From NCBI RefSeq assembly GCF_000695625.1, contig NZ_JMQI01000073.1, positions 62,001 to 126,000 of the forward strand: 64,000 bases of DNA. The letters are read 5' to 3'. Of the stretch, positions 7,492 through 15,602 are shown one piece after another. This DNA comes from Amycolatopsis rifamycinica (GTDB taxonomy: Bacteria; Actinomycetota; Actinomycetes; Mycobacteriales; Pseudonocardiaceae). A program made the translations under genes and the position numbers. Every line of letters starts with the position of its first letter. Position 1 is the first letter of the stretch. A model generated the notes under the pieces. It was not told where the DNA came from, made no database searches, and saw only the letters and a list, made by a program, of their open reading frames with translations.

Positions 7492-8742
7492 ATGACCGGA
7501 GGGGGAGCAGCGGCGCGGGCCAGGCCGGGGAGCTCGTGGGTCCTGCTCGGCGCGCAGCCGCTCGTGCTGGTGGCGGTGCTCGTGTCGTACAACGGCGGCC
7601 GGTGGCGGTTCCCGGCCTACCGCGTGGACCTCGACGTCTACCGGCTCGGCTCGACGGCGCTCCTGCACGGCCAGGCGCTGTACGGAACGCTGCCGCCCAC
7701 CGGCGACGGCCAGTTCCTGCTCTTCACCTACCCGCCGTTCGCGGCGATCGTGCTGACCCCGCTGGCCGTGCTGCCGTACTGGGCCGCCTGCCTCGCGCTC
7801 ACCCTGCTCACGCTCGGCGTGCTGGCGGTGGTCCTGGTGACGGTGCTGCGCGCGTTCGGCGCACGCTGCGACCGGCGGCGGGTGGCGGCGCTGCTGCTCG
7901 CCGCCGAGGTGCTGGAGCCGGTGCTGCGCACGCTCTACGCGGGGCAGCTCGACCTGCTGCTGCTGGCGCTGGTCGTGCTGGACGTTCTGGTGGACACCCC
8001 GCGCTGGCCGCGTGGCCTGCTGATCGGCCTCGCCGCCGCGGTGAAACTGACCCCGGCGGTGTTCCTGCTGTACTTCCTGTTCCGCCGCGACACGCGGACG
8101 GTGGTGACCGCCGCCGTGACGTTCCTGGCCGCGACGGCGCTGGGTTTCCTGCTGGCCGGCGCCGGCTCGGTGCGGTACTGGACGAGCGCGCTGTGGGACA
8201 CCGGCCGCGTCGGCGAGCCGACCTACGCCGGCAACCAGTCGCTGCTCGGGCTGCTGGCCAGGGCCGGGGTGTCGCCGGAGGCGCGAACGGCGTGGTGGCT
8301 GCCGCTGGTGGCCGTCGTGCTCGTGCTGACGGCGTGGGGCGTGCGGCGCGCGCTGGCCGCGGGGGAGCTGACCGTCGCGCTCGGCCTCAACGCGCTCGGC
8401 GGGCTCCTGGTTTCGCCGATCTCCTGGACCCACCACTGGGTCTGGGCCGTGGTGGTCCTGCTCGGCTGGGCGGAGCTGGCCCGCCGGACCCGGCGGCGGG
8501 CGTTCGCGGTGCCGGCCGCGACGGGCGCGGTGCTCTTCGTCGCCGGGCCGCAGTGGTGGTGGCCGCGCGGCGGAGAGGTCGAACGGCACTGGGCCTTCGT
8601 CCAGCAGCTCACCGGCAACGGCTATGTCCTCTTCGGACTCGCGGTGCTGCTGACCGCGGTGCTGGTGCGGTTCCCGCGGCGGGAGGACCCGCTCAGCGGC
8701 GCCGTGCCCGCCCGCGCCGGAGCCAGCCCACGCCCAGGATGA
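7492..8742 (+). CDS. GT87-family polytopic mannosyltransferase-like membrane protein
   Basis: A 416-residue integral membrane protein with about ten hydrophobic segments and the DUF2029/GT87 signature: an acidic first loop (RVDLDVYRLGSTALLHG), FTYPPFAAI, then AGQLDLLLLAL and GNQSLLGLL. GT87 members such as mycobacterial PimE use polyprenyl-phospho-mannose to add alpha-1,2 mannose to lipids or glycans on the outer face of the membrane. Start choice is uncertain: ATG 7492 is adopted, but ATG 7483 and GTG positions upstream are possible and the transcript could be leaderless. Its end overlaps the convergent DUF4383 gene by 50 bases. Confidence 0.85.
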   Translation: MTGGGAAARARPGSSWVLLGAQPLVLVAVLVSYNGGRWRFPAYRVDLDVYRLGSTALLHGQALYGTLPPTGDGQFLLFTYPPFAAIVLTPLAVLPYWAACLALTLLTLGVLAVVLVTVLRAFGARCDRRRVAALLLAAEVLEPVLRTLYAGQLDLLLLALVVLDVLVDTPRWPRGLLIGLAAAVKLTPAVFLLYFLFRRDTRTVVTAAVTFLAATALGFLLAGAGSVRYWTSALWDTGRVGEPTYAGNQSLLGLLARAGVSPEARTAWWLPLVAVVLVLTAWGVRRALAAGELTVALGLNALGGLLVSPISWTHHWVWAVVVLLGWAELARRTRRRAFAVPAATGAVLFVAGPQWWWPRGGEVERHWAFVQQLTGNGYVLFGLAVLLTAVLVRFPRREDPLSGAVPARAGASPRPG

Positions 8743-9127
8743 GCATCGCCGTGCCGAGCGCCAGGTCGAGGCAGATCCCCGCGGTGTTCAGCGGCAGCGT
8801 GTCGGTGATCGCGGACGGCAGCGGCAGCAGCCCGGCCAGCCCCACCACGGCGTAGCAGGCACCGGCGACGACCAGGAACCGGGCGGCCCAGCGCGAGGAG
8901 CGGGTGCAGAACACGGCGGTGGCACCGGTCAGCAGGTGGACCAGCGTCCACACCCCGGAGACGGCGAGCACGCCGAACAGCACGCGCGGGCCACCGCCGG
9001 CCGGGACCCCGAACATCAGCTCCAGCGCGGCGAGGACGAGGAACAGCAGGCCGATCAGCATGCCCATGCCCTGCACGGGGGCGGGACCCCGCCGGGGGGC
9101 CCGGGTCTCGGGTTCGGTGGCCGTCAT
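8693..9127 (-). CDS. DUF4383-type four-helix membrane protein
   Basis: A 144-residue protein with a basic, polar N-terminus (MTATEPETRAPRRGP) and four hydrophobic segments: GMGMLIGLLFLVLAALELMFG, VLFGVLAVSGVWTLVHLLTG, FLVVAGACYAVVGLAGLL and ICLDLALGTAMLILGVGWL. This layout, with a short RVLFGVLAV loop, matches the DUF4383 family of unknown function. ATG 9127 is chosen; longer frames upstream enter the divergent regulatory region. Its 3' end overlaps the GT87 gene by 50 bases in convergent orientation. No function can be assigned. Confidence 0.75.
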   Translation of the reverse strand: MTATEPETRAPRRGPAPVQGMGMLIGLLFLVLAALELMFGVPAGGGPRVLFGVLAVSGVWTLVHLLTGATAVFCTRSSRWAARFLVVAGACYAVVGLAGLLPLPSAITDTLPLNTAGICLDLALGTAMLILGVGWLRRGRARRR

Positions 9128-9152
9128 GCCTTCGGAGTTCCCCGCCGGCACC

Positions 9153-9178
9153 CTTTTAATGCACCGCATCAGGGGTAT
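9153..9178 (+). promoter_or_regulatory. Possible stress-sigma promoter (CTTT-16-GGGTAT)
   Basis: CTTT at 9153-9156 and GGGTAT at 9173-9178 are 16 bases apart, resembling the GTTT-N15-17-GGGTAT promoters of SigF/SigB-type factors. It lies 35 bases before the SRPBCC gene. The -35 half has one mismatch in four, so the call is tentative. Confidence 0.35.
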
Positions 9179-9212
9179 CCGGGCGATCCGGACGCCGACG
9201 AGGAGTGAGACG

Positions 9213-9674
9213 ATGACCGAGTACCGCCACAGCGTGACCGCCGACATCCCCGCGGACGAGCTGTTCGCGTTCTTGAGCCACCCGGAGAACCTGCCCCGGT
9301 ACTTCCCGGAGATGAAGGTCGCCGAGCCGAAGGGCGGGGACAGCGTCCACGTGGAGGCCGAGGTGCACGGGAAGCGCGTCGCGGGCGAGGCGTGGCTGCA
9401 CACCGACCCGGCGACCCGGTCGCTGAAGTGGGGCGCGGAGGGACCCGACGACTACCACGGTGAACTGCGCATCGCCGAAGACGGCCCGGCGTCGTCGGAA
9501 ATCACCGTCACGCTGCACAGCGTCCGCGAAGCCGAAGGCGACGAGGTCCAGCAGGGCCTCGAGCGCACGATCGCGGCGATGACGCACGCCGCGTCCGCCG
9601 ACGCCGACGTCGAGGCGGCCGAGAGCCAGGGCGGCTGGACCTCCTACGACGACAAGAAGGACACGCCGAACTGA
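9213..9674 (+). CDS. SRPBCC-family protein
   Basis: A 153-residue protein with the START/Bet v 1-like pattern: HSVTADIPADELFAFLSHPENLPRYFPEM at the N-terminus, then alternating strands (HVEAEVHGKRVAGEAWLH, LKWGAEGPDDYHGELRIAE, SEITVTLHSV) and a long C-terminal helix (VQQGLERTIAAMTHA). Such proteins form a hydrophobic cavity and bind lipids or other small ligands; this group is often stress-linked. The ATG at 9213 has gaggagtgaga upstream. A SigF-like promoter candidate precedes it. It is not clearly co-transcribed with neighbours. Family is confident; the ligand is unknown. Confidence 0.85.
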   Translation: MTEYRHSVTADIPADELFAFLSHPENLPRYFPEMKVAEPKGGDSVHVEAEVHGKRVAGEAWLHTDPATRSLKWGAEGPDDYHGELRIAEDGPASSEITVTLHSVREAEGDEVQQGLERTIAAMTHAASADADVEAAESQGGWTSYDDKKDTPN

Positions 9675-9698
9675 GGCGTATAACGACCTATACGTCTC
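9673..9698. terminator. Bidirectional hairpin between convergent genes
   Basis: GAGGCGTATA pairs with TATACGTCTC (one mismatch) across a 6-base loop. The hairpin spans the 13-base gap between the SRPBCC stop and the MFS stop and overlaps both stop codons, as expected for a shared terminator. Confidence 0.55.
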
Positions 9699-11145
9699 CG
9701 CTGGTGAAGAACGAAAGCAGCGCGGCGACCACGAAAAGCCCGCACGCGACGGCCGCGGCGGCCTGCACACTCGCGGTGCAGGCCGCCCGGGCCGCCGCGA
9801 GCAGCTCGGGGGCCGCCGCCAGGCCGTGGGCCGCGGCTTCGGCCTGTGCCGGCCCGGCCGAAGCCAGCCGGGCCGCCGCGTCCGGCACGCCGGGCGGCAG
9901 CACCAGGCGGGCGGTGTAGACCGCGGCCGCCAGTGAGCCGAACGCCGTCGTGCCCAGGCCGGCGCCCAGCTCGTAACCGGTCTTCTCGACCGCGGCCGCG
10001 CCGCCCGCCCGGTCGGCGGGTGCGGCCGTCAGCAGCGTGTCCGTGCTCGACGTCAGCGCGAGGGCCATGCCCAGGCCGGCGCCGATCAGCGCGCCGCCGA
10101 GCCACCACGGCGACGTCAGCCCGCCCGCCGCCGGGACGCCGAGGGACGCGGCCGCCGTGGCGAACCCGGTCGTGCGGACGCGGGCGTTGCCGAACCGGTC
10201 CAGCAGCGCCGGGGCCACCACGCTGCCCACCGCGGACGCGCCGAGCACGAGCAGCAGCCGCGCCGCCGCGGCGGTCGGGGAGAGGCCGAGCACCACCTGC
10301 AGGTACTGGGCGAGCAGCAGGCCGAGCCCGACCAGCGTGCTCATCACCAGCAGCACCCCGCCGGCCGCGGCCGGCACGCCCGGCCGCCGGAAGAGGGCGA
10401 GGTCCAGCAGCGGAGCAGCGGCCCGCCGCTGGCGGCGCACGAAGAGGGCGAGCAGGACGCACCCGGCCGCCCCCGCCGCGAAGCCGCCCCCCGACGGCCC
10501 GACGGCGGCGGCGATCCCGAGCACCCCGCCGGCGGCGAGGACGGCGCTGAGCGCGTCCCACGGGGCGGGCCCGGGCGGGCTCCGCGGCAGCCACCGCAGC
10601 GCCGCCACCACGGCGGCCAGGATGACCGGCGGGTTGACCAGGAACGTCGCCCGCCAGCCCCACAGCTGGACCAGCAGCCCGCCGAGGACCGGCCCGAACA
10701 CCGAGCCGGTCCCGGCGATGCCGCTGCACACCGCGATCGCCGTGCGGCGACGGCGCCGGTCCGGGAACAGTTCCCGCAGCAGCGACATCGTCACCGGCAT
10801 GATGAGGGCGCCCCCGACGCCGAGCGTCGCGCGGCCGGCGAGGAGGGCCGGGACGCCGGGGGCGAACGCGCAGCCGAGTGAGGCCAGCCCGAACACCGCG
10901 TAGCCGAGGACGAGCACCCGCCGCCGTCCGAAGCGGTCGCCGAGGGTGCCGAACGGCAGGAGCAGCGGGGCCGCGGCGAGCGGGTAGCTCGCCACGATCC
11001 ACACCTGGGCGGCGGCGCCGGGCCGCAGCTGCCGGACGAGGTCGGGCAGCGCGACGTGCAGCACGGTGGCGTCGACCGCGACGAGGAAGAGCCCGGCACC
11101 GAGCACGGCCAGCAGCGGCCACGCGCGGACGCCCGCCCGGGTCAC
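9688..11145 (-). CDS. MFS drug/lipid exporter, DHA2 (14-TM) family
   Basis: A 485-residue transporter with about 14 hydrophobic segments. It shows the DHA2 hallmarks DATVLHVALPDL in helix 1, the loop GDRFGRRRVLVLG after helix 2 and motif C, GSVFGPVLGGLL, in helix 5. The GTG start (11145) overlaps the stop of the Pks13-like gene as GTGA, so the two are translationally coupled. Members of this family export antibiotics and hydrophobic compounds. Placement at the end of the lipid-synthase operon suggests it moves the product or a glycolipid derivative across the membrane, a job done by an RND pump in mycobacteria (inference). Confidence 0.92.
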   Translation of the reverse strand: MTRAGVRAWPLLAVLGAGLFLVAVDATVLHVALPDLVRQLRPGAAAQVWIVASYPLAAAPLLLPFGTLGDRFGRRRVLVLGYAVFGLASLGCAFAPGVPALLAGRATLGVGGALIMPVTMSLLRELFPDRRRRRTAIAVCSGIAGTGSVFGPVLGGLLVQLWGWRATFLVNPPVILAAVVAALRWLPRSPPGPAPWDALSAVLAAGGVLGIAAAVGPSGGGFAAGAAGCVLLALFVRRQRRAAAPLLDLALFRRPGVPAAAGGVLLVMSTLVGLGLLLAQYLQVVLGLSPTAAAARLLLVLGASAVGSVVAPALLDRFGNARVRTTGFATAAASLGVPAAGGLTSPWWLGGALIGAGLGMALALTSSTDTLLTAAPADRAGGAAAVEKTGYELGAGLGTTAFGSLAAAVYTARLVLPPGVPDAAARLASAGPAQAEAAAHGLAAAPELLAAARAACTASVQAAAAVACGLFVVAALLSFFTSGDV

Positions 11146-14100
11146 GGCCACAGCAGGCCCGCCAGGTGCCGCGCGACGACGTCGACGTGCGGCGGGTCGA
11201 CCACGGACAGGTGGTGCGCGGCCACCGGGACGATCTCCAGCCGCGGGCACAGGCCGTCCCACCCGGCGGCGAGGTCGGTGCGGGAGTAGCGCGGTTCCAT
11301 GGCCAGCCCGGCGGCGTAGGGCTCGGTGGCCCGGTACAGCACCACTCGGCCGTCGTAGGGCCGCGGTGTCCCGCGTTCCGCGGCCAGGGTGTCCAAAAAG
11401 GACTCGCGCTGGTGCCGCAGCACGCCGGGGCTCAGCAGCCCGGCTTCGGCGACCCGGCGCATGGTGAGCTCGATCTGCGCTTCTTCGGGCAGCGGCGCGA
11501 GTTCGTCGTGGCCGAGGCGGACGGTCCGGCCGTAGGTGCCTTCGACGTAACCGGTGAAGCGCAGGAACCGCCGGGCCGACGACGCGCGCGGGTCGAGGTC
11601 CGGTTCGGGCAAGGGCATCATGGTGTCGATGAGCGCGACGAGCTCCACCGGCTCGCCTTCGTCCGCGAGCCGCGTGGCGAGGCCGTAGGCGAGGGCGCCG
11701 CCGAAGGACCACCCGGCGAGGCGGTAGGGCCCGTGCGGCAGGCGGGCGCGGACCAGCGGCAGGAGCCGTTCGACGCGGTCCTCGATGCGGGCGCCGGGCA
11801 CGCGTTCGAAGCCGAGGCAGGGCACACCGGCGGGGAGCCGGTCCAGGAGCGGCCGGTAGACGGTGCAGGTGCTGCCGCCGGGGTGGAACAGCAGCAGGGG
11901 AGCGGTACCGGCGTCGCCGTGGTTGAGCACGTGCACGGGCCCGCGTTCTTCGCGCGTGTCGAGCAGGGCGCGCGCGACGTCGGCGACAGCGGCGAGGGAG
12001 TCGTGCCGGAGCAGCTCCGCCGGGTCGACGGGCGTGCCGAGCTCGGCGGTGAGGCCGTCGGCGAGCAGCCGGGCGAGAAGCTGGGGCTGGTTGGTGCCGG
12101 TGAGGCGGAGGTGCGGGCCGCCGTCGGTGCCGGTGTGCTGCCGCCAGAGCCGCAGGACGAGCCGGTCGGCGGCGTCCCAGGCCCGGCCGCGCGCGGGGGT
12201 CCGGCCGCCGCGGAGGTCCCGGCCGAGATCGGCGAGGGTGGCCCCGCGGAGAACGGCGGCGGGATCGGGTTCGGCGCCGAGTTCGCGCCGGACGGCATCG
12301 CGGATCCGGTTCGCCATGAGCGAGTCGAGCCCGAGTTCGACGAGAGGGGCGTGGGGGTCCAGGCGCTCGGGGGCGAGGCCCATGATGGCGGCGACGATGC
12401 TGGTCAGCCGGTCGGCGGGGGTGCGTGGGTCGGCTTCGGCGGGTGTGGCGGTGGGTTGGGTGGCTGAGCCGGGCGCGGTGCCGGTTTGGGTGGCTGAGCC
12501 GGGCGCGGTGCCGGTTTGGGTGGCTGAGCCGGGCGTGGTGCCGGTTTGGGTGGCGGAGCCGGGCGCGGTGCCGGCTTGGGTGGCGTCGGTGGGTTGGGTC
12601 GCGCCGTGCGAAGGGGTGGGTTGGCCGGCCCGGCCGGGCGCCGCGCTGGGTCGTCGGGGTGCGCCGGTGTCGGTGTACCAGTGTCGCTCGTGGCGCCAGG
12701 GCATCGGCGGTACGTCCGTGAGGTGGGCGTCCTCGTCCGGGGTGGTCAGGGTGATGCGGGTGCCCGCGCAGTACAGCGTGGCCGCGGCCGCGGCGAAGGC
12801 GCGGACTTCGTCCTGGCCCCGGCGCAGGGTGCCGGTCACCACCGCGTCCGTGATGCCGGCCGCTTCCAGGGTGCGGGTGAGCGAGCCCCGCAGGATCGGG
12901 TGTGGGGAGAGCTCGACGAACACGCGGTGCCCGTCCGTGGCCGCCGCGGTGACCGCCTGCCGGAAGCGGACCGGGCGGCGCAGGTGCGCGGCCCAGTAGC
13001 CCGCGTCGAAGTCCGGGAGCTCGCGCGGGTCGGCCAGCACCGTGTCGTACCAGGGCACCAGCGGCCGCCGTCCGCCCAGCTCGGCCAGGGCGTCGCGGAG
13101 GGACCCGAGGACCGGCTCCACCCCGGCCGAATGCCCGGCGACCCCGACGGGCAGCCGCCGCGCGCTCCGGCCGGCGGCCTCGAGCCCGGCGACGAGCCGG
13201 TCGAGCACGGCGGTGTCGCCGGCGACCGTCAGCTGCCCCGGCGCGGAGTCCACGGCGAGCTCGACCCCGGGGTGCCCGGCCAGTTCGTCCGGGGTCAGTT
13301 CCACCGCGGCCATCGCACCGCCCGGCCCGACCGTGCCCAGCAGGCGGGCGCGGGTGGCGACCAGGTGGACCGCCTCGTCGGCGGTCAGCACCCCGCCCAC
13401 GACGGCGGCGGCCGCGGACCCGAGCGAGTGCCCGACGACGGCGGCGGGCCGGACGCCGAGGGCCTCCCACCGCGCGGCCAGCGCCACCTGGATCCCGAAG
13501 ATCGCCAGCTGCGTTTCCGCGAGCGACCGGGGCGCGGCGCCGGTGAGGAGTGACCGCAGCGACCGTCCGGCGTGCTCGGTGAAGGGATCGCCGAGCTTGT
13601 CGACCTGAGCGGCGAACGCGGGTTCGGCGGCCAGGAGGTGACGGCCCATCCCGGCCCACTGCGACCCGTGCCCGGAGAAGACGAAGACGGGCCCCTCCCC
13701 GGCGACGGCGGCACCGGTAAACGCACCGGCGGGCAGCGGATCGGCGTTGTCGCCGACGGCCCGCAGCAGCCCGGCGAGCTCCCGGTGATCGGCGGCGACG
13801 AGGGCGGCCCGGTGCCGGCCGGCGTTGTCGCGGCGGAAGAGGGTATGGGTGACGTCGGCGAGCGAGCTGCGGCGCCCGTCGGGGGAGTCGAGCCAGGCGG
13901 CCAGCTGCGCGGCCCGTTCGGTGAGCCGGTCACGGGTCCGGGCGGAGAGAAGACCGATCCGGACGCCGGCGGTGCGGGACGGGTGGTCACCGTTCCGGCC
14001 CGCGGCGCTGGGGGAAGGCCGCTCGGCGTGCCCTGCCGGGGTGGTGGCGGAGGCTCGCGTGGCGCTGAGAGGCCCGTCGTCGGCGTGGGCCGGCGCCGCC

Positions 14101-15602
14101 GCTTCCTCCAGGACCACGTGGGCGTTCGTCCCGCCGAAGCCGAACGCCGAAACCCCCGCCGTCGCGCGGCCGGTGTGGCGGGGCCACGGCGTCGGCTCCG
14201 TCACCACCTTCAGCCCCAGCGCGCCGAAGGCGATGTGCGGGTTCGGGGCCGTGAAGTGCAGCTGGGGCGGCACGAATCCGTGCCGCAGGGCCAGCACCAC
14301 CTTGATCAGCCCGGCGATCCCCGCCGCGGCCTCGGTGTGGGCGATGTTGGTCTTCACCGAGCCGATCAGCAGCGGGGCGTCCGGCGCCCGGCCCGCGCCC
14401 AGCACCGCGCCGAGCGCGCCGGCTTCGATCGGGTCGCCGAGCAGCGTGCCCGTCCCGTGCGCTTCCACGTAGTCCACAGTGGACGGATCGACGACGCGGT
14501 AGGCCTCGCGCAGCATCGCCTGCTGCGCCGCCGGGTTCGGCGCGGCCAGGCCGTTCGACCGGCCGTCGGAGTTGACGACCGACGCGCGGATCACCGCGAG
14601 CACCCGGTCGCCGTCGCATTCGGCGTCCGCCAGGCGCTTGAGCACCACGACGCCGCAGCCCTCGGCGCGCGCGATGCCGTCCGCGCCCGCCGCGAACGTC
14701 TTGCAGCGGCCGTCGCCCGCGAGCAGGCCCGCCGCCGCGAACGCCGCCGTCGGGCCCGGCAGCAGCATGAGGTTGACCCCCGCCGCCAGGGCCAGATCCG
14801 CTTCGCCGTCGCGCAGCGCGCGCACCGCGTGGTGCACCGCGACCAGCGAAGACGAGCACGCCGTGTCCACCGCCATGCTCGGCCCGCGCAGGTCGTAGAC
14901 GTACGAGAGCCGGTTGGCCGCGATGCTGCCCGCCGCGCCCGTGGCCGTCCACAGGTCGGGCTCGCCGCCGGCCATCGTGAGGTGGCCGTAGTCGTGGGTG
15001 GCGATCCCGGTGAACACGCCGGTCCGGCTGCCGCGCAGGGACGACGGCGCGATGCCGGCGTGCTCCAGCGCCGCCCACGTGACCTCCAAGAGCATCCGCT
15101 GCTGCGGGTCCATCGTCGCCGCTTCGCGCGGCGTGATGCCGAAGTGCTCGGCGTCGAACCCGGCGACGTCGTCGAGGAACCCGCCGAGCACCGGGGCGGC
15201 CTCGGCGCTCCAGCGGCCCGGCGGCGCCGTCCGGACGGCGTCCCGCCCGTCGCGCAGCAGGTCCCAGAACTCGCCCGGTCCGTCCGCGCCGGGGAACCGG
15301 CAGCCCAGGCCGACGACGGCGACGGGATCGGTCCGGCGGCGGTCGGTGCCCGGCCGGACCTCGGGCTCGTCCCCGCCGGTGAGGCTGCGGACGAGGTGGT
15401 CGATGGTCGGGCTCTCCCACAGCAGCGTCGGCGGGAGCCGGCGGCTGAGCCGTTCCTCGAGGTCGGCGGCGATGCCGACGGCCTGGCGGGAGGACAGGCC
15501 GTAGTCGCCGAGCGGGTGGTCGGGCTCCGCGGTGACGCCGGTGTGCTCGGCGACGGTGTCCAGGAGCCAGCGGCGCAGGGTGTCGGTCGTCGGCTCGCTC
15601 AT
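11142..15602 (-). CDS. Pks13-like iterative condensase: ACP-KS-AT-ACP-TE
   Basis: A 1486-residue type I polyketide synthase with five domains. ACP1 has its serine at 38 (DYGLSS); KS has Cys249 (DTACSSS) plus EAHGTGT and KTNIAHTE; AT has Ser726 (GHSLGS) and VAGHSA; ACP2 has Ser1094 (LGLDSL); the C-terminal thioesterase has Ser1299 (GWSFGG). No reductive domain is present. This exact order is that of mycobacterial Pks13, which condenses two acyl chains into an alpha-alkyl beta-keto acid. It overlaps the upstream FAAL gene by ATGA, as expected for acyl-AMP transfer to ACP1. A repeat-rich linker separates AT and ACP2. Predicted product: a branched beta-keto acid, reduced by the SDR across the divergent promoter. 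No AccD4-like carboxylase is present here. Confidence 0.92.
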   Translation of the reverse strand: MSEPTTDTLRRWLLDTVAEHTGVTAEPDHPLGDYGLSSRQAVGIAADLEERLSRRLPPTLLWESPTIDHLVRSLTGGDEPEVRPGTDRRRTDPVAVVGLGCRFPGADGPGEFWDLLRDGRDAVRTAPPGRWSAEAAPVLGGFLDDVAGFDAEHFGITPREAATMDPQQRMLLEVTWAALEHAGIAPSSLRGSRTGVFTGIATHDYGHLTMAGGEPDLWTATGAAGSIAANRLSYVYDLRGPSMAVDTACSSSLVAVHHAVRALRDGEADLALAAGVNLMLLPGPTAAFAAAGLLAGDGRCKTFAAGADGIARAEGCGVVVLKRLADAECDGDRVLAVIRASVVNSDGRSNGLAAPNPAAQQAMLREAYRVVDPSTVDYVEAHGTGTLLGDPIEAGALGAVLGAGRAPDAPLLIGSVKTNIAHTEAAAGIAGLIKVVLALRHGFVPPQLHFTAPNPHIAFGALGLKVVTEPTPWPRHTGRATAGVSAFGFGGTNAHVVLEEAAAPAHADDGPLSATRASATTPAGHAERPSPSAAGRNGDHPSRTAGVRIGLLSARTRDRLTERAAQLAAWLDSPDGRRSSLADVTHTLFRRDNAGRHRAALVAADHRELAGLLRAVGDNADPLPAGAFTGAAVAGEGPVFVFSGHGSQWAGMGRHLLAAEPAFAAQVDKLGDPFTEHAGRSLRSLLTGAAPRSLAETQLAIFGIQVALAARWEALGVRPAAVVGHSLGSAAAAVVGGVLTADEAVHLVATRARLLGTVGPGGAMAAVELTPDELAGHPGVELAVDSAPGQLTVAGDTAVLDRLVAGLEAAGRSARRLPVGVAGHSAGVEPVLGSLRDALAELGGRRPLVPWYDTVLADPRELPDFDAGYWAAHLRRPVRFRQAVTAAATDGHRVFVELSPHPILRGSLTRTLEAAGITDAVVTGTLRRGQDEVRAFAAAAATLYCAGTRITLTTPDEDAHLTDVPPMPWRHERHWYTDTGAPRRPSAAPGRAGQPTPSHGATQPTDATQAGTAPGSATQTGTTPGSATQTGTAPGSATQTGTAPGSATQPTATPAEADPRTPADRLTSIVAAIMGLAPERLDPHAPLVELGLDSLMANRIRDAVRRELGAEPDPAAVLRGATLADLGRDLRGGRTPARGRAWDAADRLVLRLWRQHTGTDGGPHLRLTGTNQPQLLARLLADGLTAELGTPVDPAELLRHDSLAAVADVARALLDTREERGPVHVLNHGDAGTAPLLLFHPGGSTCTVYRPLLDRLPAGVPCLGFERVPGARIEDRVERLLPLVRARLPHGPYRLAGWSFGGALAYGLATRLADEGEPVELVALIDTMMPLPEPDLDPRASSARRFLRFTGYVEGTYGRTVRLGHDELAPLPEEAQIELTMRRVAEAGLLSPGVLRHQRESFLDTLAAERGTPRPYDGRVVLYRATEPYAAGLAMEPRYSRTDLAAGWDGLCPRLEIVPVAAHHLSVVDPPHVDVVARHLAGLLWP
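12451..12600 (-). repeat. Five-copy 30-bp tandem repeat inside the synthase gene
   Basis: Three near-identical 30-base copies (12481, 12511 and 12541) are flanked by one diverged copy on each side. They encode the decapeptide PGSATQTGTA on the minus strand, a Ser/Thr/Pro/Gly-rich flexible linker between AT and ACP2. The unit is a multiple of three, so copy number can vary without breaking the frame. Confidence 0.9.

Noticed and set aside
5856..8855. 999-residue plus-strand frame across several genes
   Set aside because: It runs antisense to the class V aminotransferase and the small 74-residue gene and through the GT87 gene in another frame; composition is random-like.
9688..13659. Single 1323-residue protein joining the MFS transporter with upstream sequence
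   Set aside because: The upstream part is out-of-frame sequence of the Pks13-like gene; the MFS has a clear GTGA start at 11145.
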